Positions 19,071-28,197 of a stretch of 64,000 bases of DNA are shown here, one piece after another. The notes under the pieces are model-generated. The model had not been told where the DNA came from, did not search any database, and worked only from the letters and a program-made list of their open reading frames with translations. Source of the DNA: Prado023 sp963714995. GTDB lineage: Bacteria; Actinomycetota; Actinomycetes; S36-B12; CAIYMF01. The translations under genes and the position numbers were made by a program. The stretch is from positions 124,001-188,000 of the forward strand of contig CAVQQP010000019.1 in NCBI GenBank assembly GCA_963714995.1, written 5' to 3'. Numbering within the stretch: the stretch's first letter is position 1; each line of letters starts with the position of its first letter.

Positions 19071-20433
19071 TCAGCCGTAGATCGAGATCGGGTTGATCAC
19101 GTCGGCGAGGATCACCACGGAGGACACCGCGACCAGCATGATCCCGACCCCGTAGGAGACGGGCAGCAGCCGCGAGACGTCCACCGGACCGGGATCGGGC
19201 CGACCGCGCCACCGGGCGAGCGTCCGCCGGGCACCCTCGTACGTGGCTCCCGCGACGTGGCCCCCGTCCAGGGGGAGGACCGGCAGGAGGTTGAACAGGA
19301 ACAGGAAGAGGTTGAGGCTGGCCATGAGGCTGATGAGGATCGCGACCTTGGACTTGATCGGCTCCTCGGCCGCGACGACCTCGCCGGAGATCCGCCCCAC
19401 GCCGACGACGCTGACCGGGCTCTCCGGGTCGCGCTCCTCGCCGGCGATCATGTCCTGGGCCAGCTCGTAGACCCGGACGGGCAGCGTCAGCAGCGCCTGG
19501 GCGCTGCGCACGGCGACGTCCCACATGACCGTGGGGACCGCACTCACGGGCTGGGCGACGTACTGGGTCTGCGGGGTGACCCCGATGTAGCCGGTGGCGA
19601 CGATCTCCTCGCCGACGATGCCCTCGTCGTCGACGATCGGACGGTAGGCGGTGGCCATCGGCACCTCGACCTCACGCGGGCCGGTCGCCGTCTCGAGCCC
19701 GAGGACCACGGTCTCCCCGGGGCTCGACCGGGTCACGTCCGTCAGCTCGGTCCAGACCTCGACCGGCTGGCCGTCGATCGAGGTGATCCGGTCCCCGGCG
19801 ACGATCCCGGCCACGACCGCCGGAGAGACCTCGTCGGCATCCGAGCACTCAGGGGCGTCGCCCACGATCGACGGGTCGGCCACGGCCGCAGCGGCGGCCT
19901 CCTGCGTGGCCATGTAGGAGGGCACGCACCGACCCACCTCGGCCACCGTGGTGGTGGGGGTGGGGATGCCGATCCCGACCAGGAGCAGGGCGAAGAAGAC
20001 GACGGCCAGCAGGAGGTTCATGGTCGGGCCCCCCAGCATGACCACGACCTTCTTCGGGCGCGCTCAGGCGGTAGAACACGCGGCCCTCGTCGCCTGGCTG
20101 GACCTCCTCCCAGGCGGCCGCCCGGGCCTCCTCGGCGAGCATCTGGAACCGGCCCGTGGTGCCGCGGCCGGCGGTGCCCTCGGGGGCCCCCTTCGGCGGC
20201 GGGAACATGCCGATCATCCGGATGTAGCCGCCCAGGGGGATCCACTTGACCCCGTACTCGGTCTCCTTGCCGCGCTTGGACCACATCGTCGGGCCGAAGC
20301 CGACCATGTACTGCGGGACCCGCACCCCGAACCTCTTGGCGGGCACCATGTGCCCGACCTCGTGCAGCCCGATCGACAGCCCGATGCCCAGGGCGGCCAG
20401 GAGCACCCCCAGCACGAACAGGATGGATTCCAT
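19071..20433 (-). CDS. rip1: Site-2 intramembrane zinc metalloprotease (M50, Rip1/RseP type), one frameshift
   Basis: It cleaves transmembrane anti-sigma factors and similar substrates within the membrane. The first frame (ATG 20433) has the catalytic HEVGH at residues 24–28 and GFGPTMWSKRGKETEYG. The second frame has VMLGGPTMNLLLAVVFFALL, a PDZ domain (VVAGIVAGDRITSIDGQPVE) and LFNLLPVLPLDGGH, which supplies the third zinc ligand. The frames join if one base is removed near 20055 (FYRLSAP followed by KKVVVMLGG). Total about 453 residues. It overlaps dxr at its start (ATGA), in the dxr–rip1 order found in mycobacteria. Confidence 0.93.
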
Positions 20434-21616
20434 CAGTGCACCCCCGTCGCGATCCGCGTCCGGGCCTCGGATCGGGCCCAGCCGTCTGCGGCGCTGACGG
20501 CTGCCAGCGTGAAGTCGTCCCCGACCACCGGGGCGTGCGCGGCCAGGACGGCCTCGATCGTGTCGACGATTCCCACGAAGCCCAGCTCGCCCGCCCGGAA
20601 GGCCTCGACGGCCACCTCGTTCGCCGCGTTGAACACGGCCGGTGCCGTGCCCCCGTGGCGCCCGCGGCGCGCGCGAGGCGCACGGCGGGGAACGCCTCGT
20701 CGTCGAGGGGGTCGAAGGTCCAGGTGTGCGACTGCGACCAGTCGCACGCGGGGGACGCGTCCGGGACCCGCTCGGGCCAGGTGAGCCCGAGGGCGATCGG
20801 CAGGCGCATGTCCGGCGGGCTGGCCTGGGCCAGCGTGGACCCGTCCACGAACTCGACCATGGAGTGGATCACCGACTGCGGGTGCACCATCACGGCGATC
20901 CGGTCCATGGGGATGTCGAAGAGCAGATGGGCCTCGATCACCTCGAGGCCCTTGTTCACCAGGGTGGCGGAGTTGATCGTGATGACCGGGCCCATCGCCC
21001 AGGTCGGGTGGGCCATCGCCTGCTCGGGAGTGACGTCGGCCAGCTCGGCGCGGGTGCGGCCGCGGAACGGGCCGCCGCTCGCGGTCAGGACGAGCCGCCG
21101 GACCTCGTCGGCCCGCCCTCCGACGAGGCACTGCGCCAGGGCGGAGTGCTCGGAGTCGACCGGCACGATCTGCCCCGGCGCGGCGGCTGCGGTCACCAGC
21201 GGGCCGCCGATGATCAGCGACTCCTTGTTGGCCAGGGCCAGGCTGTGACCAGCGCGCAGCGCGGCGAGCGTCGGCTCGAGTCCGACTGCGCCGGTCATCC
21301 CGTTGAGGACGACGTCGCAACGGCGACCGGCGAGCTCCGTGGCTGCGCCGGGGCCGGCCAGGACCTCGGGGCGGTGGCCGACGGGAAGCGCCGCCGCCAG
21401 CGCGGACTCCAGGGCGGGAGCCGCCGCTGGGTCGGCGATGGCCACGACGGGCACCTCGAAGGCCGCGACCTGCTCGGCGAGGAGCGCGACGTTCCCTCCG
21501 CCAGCCGCAAGTCCGACCACGCGGAAGCGCTCCGGGTTGCGCACGATGACGTCGAGGGCCTGGGTGCCGATCGAGCCCGTGCTGCCCAGGAGGATGACGT
21601 CCCTGCGCGCGGTCAT
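20433..21616 (-). CDS. dxr: 1-deoxy-D-xylulose-5-phosphate reductoisomerase, one frameshift
   Basis: The second enzyme of the MEP pathway, NADPH-dependent. From ATG 21616 the sequence has the dinucleotide loop LLGSTGSIGTQALDVI, ANKESLI, the metal/substrate segment VDSEHSALAQCL, LTASGGPFRG and HPQSVIHSMVEF. The C-terminal part, TAPAVFNAANEVAVEAFRAG to the end, lies in another frame. The shift is a missing base in a G run (minus strand; CCCCC on plus, 20650–20654). With it repaired the protein is about 394 residues, the normal length. The stop overlaps the rip1 start. It is divergent from the large PEPCK-like gene, sharing a 131-base upstream region. Confidence 0.95.
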
Positions 21617-21747
21617 GGCGGCCATTGTCGCCGATCCGGGGGCAACGTGGGCCATGGGCAGCGACACCCCTACGGCGCGTTCACCGACGTTCCCGACGGG
21701 CCGGATGCGAGTGGCAACACGGCATCGCGGCTACAGGAGAATCGGGT

Positions 21748-24700
21748 GTGACCCGCACCCAGAACGACGCCATCAACCTCCGCCTGGCCCTGCTCGACCT
21801 CCCGCTCCCCGTGGGCGCCGGCGACTCCGAGTCAGCCCGGCTCGCCCAGCCGATCCTGGCCCGGCAGCGCGAGCTGAGCCGTCGTCTTGCCGATCGGCTC
21901 TGCGCCGCCGATGGGCGCATCCAGGCGTTCCTCGACGACTACCTGGCCGAGACCGGCGAGGTACCCGCGCTCCCCCGGCGGACCTTCGTCCTCGATGAGC
22001 CCGGACTGGCCCGTGAGCTGTCGCTGCCCTTCGACGGCGACAGCTTCGCCTCACCCCTGCTCACCAGCTACCGACTGGTCAACGGCGTGCTGCACAACCC
22101 GGCCAACGACCGGCGCACGACCGCGGGGGTGTTCCACATCGCCGAGGGCGGCCTGCCCATCCCCGACGACAAGATCGCGGTCCCGAAGGTGGCCTTCGCC
22201 CGGCTGCTGGCGCATGCCTTCTCCCCGCCCGAGGTCGACATGGTGCTGCCCTACTCGGCCAACCAACCGAAGCCGGCGGCGTGCTTCGTGTCGCTGCAGC
22301 TGCGCCCGCTGGTCGCACCCGAGGTGCCCGGCTCCGTCCAGGAGAAGCGGATGGAGACCCGGTTCATCGTCCCTGGTGGGCTGGTCTCCAACCTCGACTT
22401 CGTGGAGGGCATCTTCGGCAACGGCGGGGACCCGTACCTGCCGGAGAACGACGCATCCCTGGCGCCGGAGACCTGGACCGGGCACACCGGCTGCGTCATC
22501 CTCGCCCCGCACCTGACCCGCATGACGAAGAAGGAGCTCGGCCTTCCGCACGTCGACGACGCCACAGACCGGCAGAGGCGCGACGGCGTCTGCTGGGAGC
22601 GTGAGGACGAGCGGTACAACAACGGCCAGGCGTTCAAGATCTGCGCCCGGGACTCACGCGGGGTGATCGTGACGGTCATCGCCGACAACTACTTCGGCTA
22701 CTGCAAGAAGGAGGTCAAGACCCAGATCTCCTACTCGGCGAACCTCTTCGGCAACGCCGAGGAGGAGCACGCCGGCGGGGCGCTGGTCTTCCCGAGCTAC
22801 AACCTGGGGCAGGAGTACACCGAGAACCAGTGCGGCGACTCCTACACCCTCGCCCAGGTCCTGGAGCGCGACCCCGAGCGGTTCGCCGCGCAGGCCGAGG
22901 GCCATGCCGTCGACCGCGAGCAGCCGCACATCGTGCTCGTCCCCGGCGGCGCGCGCTACTCGTTGCGCGACATGACCGTCTCGTGGTCCGGCGCGGACGG
23001 CCAGCCCGCCTCCATCCCGCTGCGTGCCGACACGTGCTACCTCAGCCCGAACGGCTACCGCGTCCAGATGCACCAGCAGCCCTTCGACCCGACGGCGTGG
23101 AACCTGACCGGGACCGTCGCCACCGCGACCTCGTGCCACAAGCCTGCGACCGTGTCGGGCGGCGGGAAGTCGGAGATCTCCAAGGCGATCACCGACGCCT
23201 TCATCTACGGGTCGGCCTACGTCGCGGACTTCGACGACGACATGGACCGGGTCGCGGCCATCCTCGACCGGGACTACGCCCAGCGGTTCCGGGACCCGGC
23301 CCGCAACGGCCAGGACCACCGGCGCATCCTGTCCGAGGAGCGGTCCATCGGGTCGGTCATCAAGCTGCTGACCCCGAACCACGCCGTGTACAGCGACGAG
23401 CACAACGCCTGGCTGGACCGCATCCCGGTGCACGTCAAGGAGCTGGTCTACGTCATCAAGCGCGCCTACCGCCCGGAGTGGGGCGAGGACTGGCGCAGTC
23501 ACTTCAGCGTCGTGATCATCAACGGTCGCCAGGGCAACTCCCTTCGCCTGGACGGGACCAAGATCACGGTCAACATGCTCCGGGTCGGGTTCAACACCGA
23601 CGGCTCGTGGCGGCTCTTCGGCCTGCGCCACGACTTCGCGCCGGCCACCAAGGTGCAGACCCAGGACGACATCACCGCCTCCACGGTCGTGCCCGGCTCA
23701 CTGATCGGCCAGGACCCGAGCCGCTCGTACAAGCTGGTGGAGAACTGCGAGAACCTGCTGTTCCAGCGCCCGGACGACGCGATCCACCGGGGGTACGACA
23801 AGCAGGCCGAGCGCGACCTGTCCACGCCGGGCACCTTCATCTCCAACTTCCAGCCGCTGACACGGGCCGACGCGATCGCCATCCGCGACGACGCCGTCGC
23901 GTTCAGCGCCTTCAGCGCCCCCATGGCCCAGATGATCAGTGACTTCGCCGACTCCCCCGAGGGCGAGGGGCCCGAGTTCTTCGTGTGCTCGGCCAACCCG
24001 CGCATCGTGGATGGCAAGCCGTCGAAGAACCCCCGCTACCTGCAGCCGCGACCGGACCGTGCCAACGCCGCGGCCACGGCGGTGGCTGAGCTCTCAGCGC
24101 GCCTGGCCCGTCGGATCCGCACCGATGCCCCGTTGATCCAGCCGGTGGACGTGGTCGCGGCCGGCCGCCGCAACAACCCGCCGGACGGGGGCGTGCCGCC
24201 GCTGTGCTCCTTCAACCCGCTGCACTACATGGAGCTGCCCGAGCTCTTCATGGAGTTCATCTCCTCGATGACCGGCAAGTCGCCCTCCACCACGGGGGCC
24301 GGCTCCGAGGGCGCGCTCACCAAGGGCCCGTTCAACGCGATGCCGGCCGTGATCGACCTGAACGCCTCCCTGATGGCCTACGCCCTGACCGGCTACGACG
24401 GATGGCTGTCCGCCGCGGGCTACGTCGGGCCGCACGTGCGCGTCGACCACGACATCTCGCTGCTCATCCCGGAGACGTTCTCCCGGATGTCCCCACAGGA
24501 GCGCGACGCGCACAACCTCATCGCCGAGGGCGCGCTGGAGAGGCTCGCCGACTTCGAGCACGACGGTGCCGTCGTCGCGGCCAGCCGGCTGGGCTACCGG
24601 ATCACCGACGCGTTCGCCTCCAAGTACTTCGGGCGCATCTTCCTGCACCCGCACATGGTGCTCACCCCGGAGATGCTGCGCCCGGAGCTGCAGGACATCG

Positions 24701-25134
24701 GGATCTTCGCCCAGTCGGTGGCGACGATCGTGACCACCCATGAACGGGTGGCCCGGGCCTACTTCGAGGACGGCACGATCTCCCTGGCGGTACCGCCCCT
24801 GAGGGCGCTGCTGGAGATCATGGCCCACGGGGTCACCGCCGAGGGCTGGACCCTCGACACCCCGGAGTTCCGGGACATGTTCACCCGCGAGGCGGTGCTG
24901 GCCTCGGACTGGTACGCCGCACGGCTGGACGCCAAGCAGGCTGCGGCCAGCGGTCGTGCCACTGCCGGACTCGCCGCGATCGAGAAGTTCGTGTCCACCC
25001 CCGGCAACGACGCGCCCTCCTCCCGGCTGCACATGCCGGCCCGGGTGGCTGCCGCGCAGGCGGAGGCGCAGCGCCTGTCCAGCCCGCAGTTCCGCGAACA
25101 GCTGGTCGGAACGGTGGGCAACACGCCCCTGTGA
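21748..25134 (+). CDS. Probable PPi-dependent phosphoenolpyruvate carboxykinase (1128 aa)
   Basis: A single uninterrupted 1128-residue cytosolic protein, starting at GTG 21748 with AGGAGA about eight bases upstream. It contains a phosphate-binding loop SGGGKSEISKAITDAF (residues ~470–485), many conserved-looking Arg/Lys/His clusters (for example NPLHYMELPELFMEF and SMTGKSPSTTGAGSEG near residue 840), and no membrane segment. Length and the GGGKSEIS loop match my memory of the PPi-type PEPCKs described in Entamoeba and Propionibacterium freudenreichii. These make oxaloacetate and PPi from PEP, CO2 and phosphate, and differ from the ATP and GTP forms. That identification is from memory, not a search. 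Otherwise it would be a conserved unknown P-loop-like enzyme. It ends in a strong hairpin shared with the convergent ALDH. Confidence 0.65.
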   Translation: MTRTQNDAINLRLALLDLPLPVGAGDSESARLAQPILARQRELSRRLADRLCAADGRIQAFLDDYLAETGEVPALPRRTFVLDEPGLARELSLPFDGDSFASPLLTSYRLVNGVLHNPANDRRTTAGVFHIAEGGLPIPDDKIAVPKVAFARLLAHAFSPPEVDMVLPYSANQPKPAACFVSLQLRPLVAPEVPGSVQEKRMETRFIVPGGLVSNLDFVEGIFGNGGDPYLPENDASLAPETWTGHTGCVILAPHLTRMTKKELGLPHVDDATDRQRRDGVCWEREDERYNNGQAFKICARDSRGVIVTVIADNYFGYCKKEVKTQISYSANLFGNAEEEHAGGALVFPSYNLGQEYTENQCGDSYTLAQVLERDPERFAAQAEGHAVDREQPHIVLVPGGARYSLRDMTVSWSGADGQPASIPLRADTCYLSPNGYRVQMHQQPFDPTAWNLTGTVATATSCHKPATVSGGGKSEISKAITDAFIYGSAYVADFDDDMDRVAAILDRDYAQRFRDPARNGQDHRRILSEERSIGSVIKLLTPNHAVYSDEHNAWLDRIPVHVKELVYVIKRAYRPEWGEDWRSHFSVVIINGRQGNSLRLDGTKITVNMLRVGFNTDGSWRLFGLRHDFAPATKVQTQDDITASTVVPGSLIGQDPSRSYKLVENCENLLFQRPDDAIHRGYDKQAERDLSTPGTFISNFQPLTRADAIAIRDDAVAFSAFSAPMAQMISDFADSPEGEGPEFFVCSANPRIVDGKPSKNPRYLQPRPDRANAAATAVAELSARLARRIRTDAPLIQPVDVVAAGRRNNPPDGGVPPLCSFNPLHYMELPELFMEFISSMTGKSPSTTGAGSEGALTKGPFNAMPAVIDLNASLMAYALTGYDGWLSAAGYVGPHVRVDHDISLLIPETFSRMSPQERDAHNLIAEGALERLADFEHDGAVVAASRLGYRITDAFASKYFGRIFLHPHMVLTPEMLRPELQDIGIFAQSVATIVTTHERVARAYFEDGTISLAVPPLRALLEIMAHGVTAEGWTLDTPEFRDMFTREAVLASDWYAARLDAKQAAASGRATAGLAAIEKFVSTPGNDAPSSRLHMPARVAAAQAEAQRLSSPQFREQLVGTVGNTPL

Positions 25135-25135
25135 T

Positions 25136-25171
25136 CCATGTCGCGGACGGGGTTGCCCGTCCGCGACATGG
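25136..25171. terminator. Bidirectional hairpin between convergent genes
   Basis: Perfect inverted repeat with 16-base arms (25136–25151 and 25156–25171; CCATGTCGCGGACGGG on the left) around a GTTG loop. It starts one base after the PEPCK-like stop and ends two bases before the ALDH stop, so it can serve both strands. There is no T-tract, as is common for actinobacterial terminators. Confidence 0.85.
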
Positions 25172-25172
25172 C

Positions 25173-26630
25173 TCAGAGCTGCAGGCCGGTGAGGACCATG
25201 ACCTTCTCGTAGGTGAAGTCGGCCATCGCGGACCTCAACCCCTCGCGGCCGAAGCCGGAGGCCTTCACCCCGCCGTAGGGCATCTGGTCGGCGCGGAACG
25301 AGGGGACGTCGCCGATCACGACGCCACCGACCTCGAGCTCGCTGTGGGCCCGGAACGCGGTGATCATGTTGTGGGTGAACACGCCCGCCTGCAGGCCGAA
25401 GCGCGAGTCGTTGACGGTCGCGAAGGCCTCGTCCACACCGTCGACCGGGACGATCACGAGGACCGGGCCGAAGACCTCCTCGGTGCACACCTTCGCATCG
25501 GCCGGGGCATCGACGATCACGGTCGGGGTCACCGTCGCCCCCTGGCGGGTGCCACCGGTGAGCACCCGCCCGCCGGCCGCCACCGCCTCGTCGATCCAGG
25601 ACTGGACCCGCACGGCGGCCGCCTCGTTGACCAGGGGGCCGACCACGGTCTGGTCATCCCACGGCGATCCGGTCCGCAGCGCCGCAACTCGTTCCACGAT
25701 CATCGGCACGAGCTGGTCGAGCAGGCTGCGGTCGACGATCACCCGCTGCACCGAGATGCACGACTGCCCGGCCTGGTAGTTGGCGAAGGTGGCGATCCGC
25801 GAGGCTGCCCACTCCAGGTCGGCCGGGGAGTTCCAGTCGGCCAGGACGACGGCCGCGGCGTTCCCGCCGAGCTCCAGGGTGACGTGCTTGGCCGGGACAG
25901 CGGCCTGGATCTGGTAGCCGACGACATCCGAGCCGGTGAAGGACACCACCGGCAGCCGCGGATCGGCCACCAGCCCCGGGGCCACGTCGTTGCCGACCGG
26001 CAGGACCGACCACGACCCCTCGGGCAGGGGCGTCTCTGCCAGGAGCTCGCCCAGCAGCAGTGCGGAGAGCGGGGTGGCGGGGGCCGGCTTGATGATGATC
26101 GGCGCGCCCACGGCGATCGCCGGGGCCACCTTGTGCGCGGTGAGGTTCAGCGGGAAGTTGAACGGGGCGATCCCCAGCACCGGTCCGATCGGGAAGCGGC
26201 GCACCAGGGCGGCCCGCCCCGCGGCAGCCGGGTCGGTGTCCAGGCGCTGGAACTCGCCGTTGAAGCGCCGGGCCTCCTCAGCCGCCCACCGGAAGGTGGA
26301 GGCCACGCGGTGGGTCTCGGCCCTGGCCCACATGAGCGGCTTGCCGTTCTCGGCCGTGATGAGCCGGGCGATCTCCTCGGCGCGCGCCGTGACGCTCGTG
26401 GAGACGTGCATGAGCGCCTCGGCACGGACCGCTGCCGGCTGGGCAGCCGTCTCCTGGCGCGCGGCCCAGGCCGCGGCGACCGCCCGCTCGACCTGCTCGG
26501 GGCTCGGGACGGCGTGCCGACCGACGACCGACCCGTCGTAGGGGTTGATCACCTCGGCCACCGACTCGCTGGTCTCGGGCCGTCCGGCGATCCAGAACGG
26601 CAGGGCGGGCGGTGCGGGAACGGGCTGCAT
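25173..26630 (-). CDS. NAD(P)-dependent aldehyde dehydrogenase (succinate-semialdehyde type)
   Basis: 485 residues, intact. ALDH features: ITAENGKPLMWARAE, the coenzyme loop FTGSDVVGYQIQA, ELGGNAAAVVLAD with the general-base Glu, and the catalytic Cys in YQAGQSCISVQRV. EEVFGPVLVIVPVD and the C-terminal MPYGGVKASGFGREG close the oligomerisation tail. It lies directly opposite gabT with a 202-base shared upstream region, so succinate-semialdehyde oxidation in GABA breakdown is the best guess. Its closest-looking relatives also include glyceraldehyde- or phosphonoacetaldehyde-oxidising ALDHs, so the substrate is not proven. A 10-base motif, CGAAGTTTGG (plus strand), lies 35 bases upstream of its start. 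Confidence 0.8.
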   Translation of the reverse strand: MQPVPAPPALPFWIAGRPETSESVAEVINPYDGSVVGRHAVPSPEQVERAVAAAWAARQETAAQPAAVRAEALMHVSTSVTARAEEIARLITAENGKPLMWARAETHRVASTFRWAAEEARRFNGEFQRLDTDPAAAGRAALVRRFPIGPVLGIAPFNFPLNLTAHKVAPAIAVGAPIIIKPAPATPLSALLLGELLAETPLPEGSWSVLPVGNDVAPGLVADPRLPVVSFTGSDVVGYQIQAAVPAKHVTLELGGNAAAVVLADWNSPADLEWAASRIATFANYQAGQSCISVQRVIVDRSLLDQLVPMIVERVAALRTGSPWDDQTVVGPLVNEAAAVRVQSWIDEAVAAGGRVLTGGTRQGATVTPTVIVDAPADAKVCTEEVFGPVLVIVPVDGVDEAFATVNDSRFGLQAGVFTHNMITAFRAHSELEVGGVVIGDVPSFRADQMPYGGVKASGFGREGLRSAMADFTYEKVMVLTGLQL

Positions 26631-26832
26631 GGGGGGCGACAGTACCCGGCGGCGGCCTCTCCAGCGAAGTTTGGAGTCCCCTGAGCAACGGATTACACCC
26701 CTCCACTCCTCCGCTACCTTCGGATTCGATGCTCAAGAGCCGAACGTGCCCCTGATCCCGCACACGCCCGGATCGCGTGGCGACCTCCGACCGCGTACCC
26801 TGTTGTCCTCGCCCCCACTCAGGGAGAACCAC
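26631..26832. promoter_or_regulatory. Divergent ALDH/gabT promoter region
   Basis: A 202-base gap between two divergent genes. It holds CGAAGTTTGG at 26665–26674; the same 10-mer occurs at 35338–35347 upstream of the agmatinase gene, at a similar distance and on the same side. AGGGAG at 26821–26826 is the gabT ribosome site. No clear -35/-10 pair was assigned. Confidence 0.4.
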
Positions 26833-28185
26833 ATGAGCCTCGACGTCGCCATGACCACCGGCGGTCCCACGCTCCCCCAGGAGCGTCGCCTGGTCACCGC
26901 CATCCCCGGACCCCGCAGCATCGAGCTGCAGGCCCGACGCACGCAGGCCGTCTCGGCCGGGGTCGGGGGCACCCTCCCGGTGTACATCGTCGCGGCCGGT
27001 GGCGGGGTCCTGGTGGACGTGGACGGCAACTCCCTGATCGACATGGGCTCGGGCATCGCCGTGACCACCGTCGGCAACTCCGCCCCGAGGGTCGTCGAGA
27101 ACGTCCAGCGCCAGGTCGCCGAGTTCACCCACACCTGCTTCATGGTCACGCCCTACGAGTCCTACGTCGCGGTCTGCGAGGCGCTCAACGAGCTGACCCC
27201 CGGCGACCACGTCAAGCGCTCCGCGCTGTTCAACTCCGGCGCCGAGGCCGTGGAGAACGCCGTGAAGATCGCCCGGGCCTACACCCACCGCCAGGCGATC
27301 GTCGTGTTCGAGCACGGCTACCACGGGCGCACCAACCTGACGATGGGCCTGACCGCCAAGAACATGCCCTACAAGCACTCCTTCGGACCCTTCGCCCCGG
27401 AGATCTACCGGGTCCCGCTGAGCTACCCGTACCGCGACGGGCTGACCGGCGCCGAGGCGGCCGCCCACGCGATCAGCCGGATCGAGAAGGAGATCGGCGC
27501 CGACAACGTCGCGGCCATCATCATCGAGCCGATCGCCGGCGAGGGCGGCTTCATCGTCCCGGCCGAGGGCTTCCTGCCCGAGCTGGTCGAGTTCGCCCGC
27601 GCCAACGGGATCGTGTTCGTCGCCGACGAGATCCAGACCGGGTTCGCCCGCACCGGCGACTGGTTCGCCTGCGACCACGAGGCCGTCGTCCCCGACCTGA
27701 TCACCACGGCGAAGGGGATCGCCGGGGGCCTGCCGCTGGCCGGGGTCACCGGCCGCGCCGAGATCATGGACGCCGTGCACGTCGGCGGGCTCGGGGGGAC
27801 CTACGGCGGCAACCCGGTTGCCTGCGCGGCGGCCCTCGGGTCGATCGCGGAGATGCGCGAGGGAGACCTGAACGCTGCCGCGCGCCGCATCGGTGCGCTG
27901 ATGGTCCCGCGCCTCGAGGCACTCGCCGAGCGCACCGGTCGGATCGGTGACGTCCGCGGGCGCGGCGCGATGATCGCCATCGAGATCGTCGTGCCCGGGA
28001 CCACCGAGGCGGACCCTGCCACGACAGCGGCGGTCGCCAAGGCCTGCCACGCCGCCGGTGTGGTGGTCCTGACTGCCGGCACGTACGGCAACGTCCTGCG
28101 CTTCCTGCCCCCGCTGAGCATGCCCGAGCACCTGCTGGACGAGGCCCTGACCGTCATCGAGGAGGCGTTCGCCAGCCTCGGCTGA
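26833..28185 (+). CDS. gabT: 4-aminobutyrate aminotransferase
   Basis: It transfers the amino group of GABA to 2-oxoglutarate, giving succinate semialdehyde. 450 residues from ATG 26833 with a good ribosome site. Class III PLP motifs are present: FNSGAEAVENAVKIARAYT, the aromatic FEHGYHGRT, VADEIQTGFARTG with the PLP-contacting Asp, and the Schiff-base Lys in TTAKGIAGGLPLAG. GLGGTYGGNPVACAAAL closes the active site. The sequence agrees with actinobacterial GabT rather than ornithine or acetylornithine aminotransferases. It is divergent from the succinate-semialdehyde-type ALDH, which completes the GABA shunt. Confidence 0.9.
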   Translation: MSLDVAMTTGGPTLPQERRLVTAIPGPRSIELQARRTQAVSAGVGGTLPVYIVAAGGGVLVDVDGNSLIDMGSGIAVTTVGNSAPRVVENVQRQVAEFTHTCFMVTPYESYVAVCEALNELTPGDHVKRSALFNSGAEAVENAVKIARAYTHRQAIVVFEHGYHGRTNLTMGLTAKNMPYKHSFGPFAPEIYRVPLSYPYRDGLTGAEAAAHAISRIEKEIGADNVAAIIIEPIAGEGGFIVPAEGFLPELVEFARANGIVFVADEIQTGFARTGDWFACDHEAVVPDLITTAKGIAGGLPLAGVTGRAEIMDAVHVGGLGGTYGGNPVACAAALGSIAEMREGDLNAAARRIGALMVPRLEALAERTGRIGDVRGRGAMIAIEIVVPGTTEADPATTAAVAKACHAAGVVVLTAGTYGNVLRFLPPLSMPEHLLDEALTVIEEAFASLG

Positions 28186-28197
28186 CAGCATGGAGGC

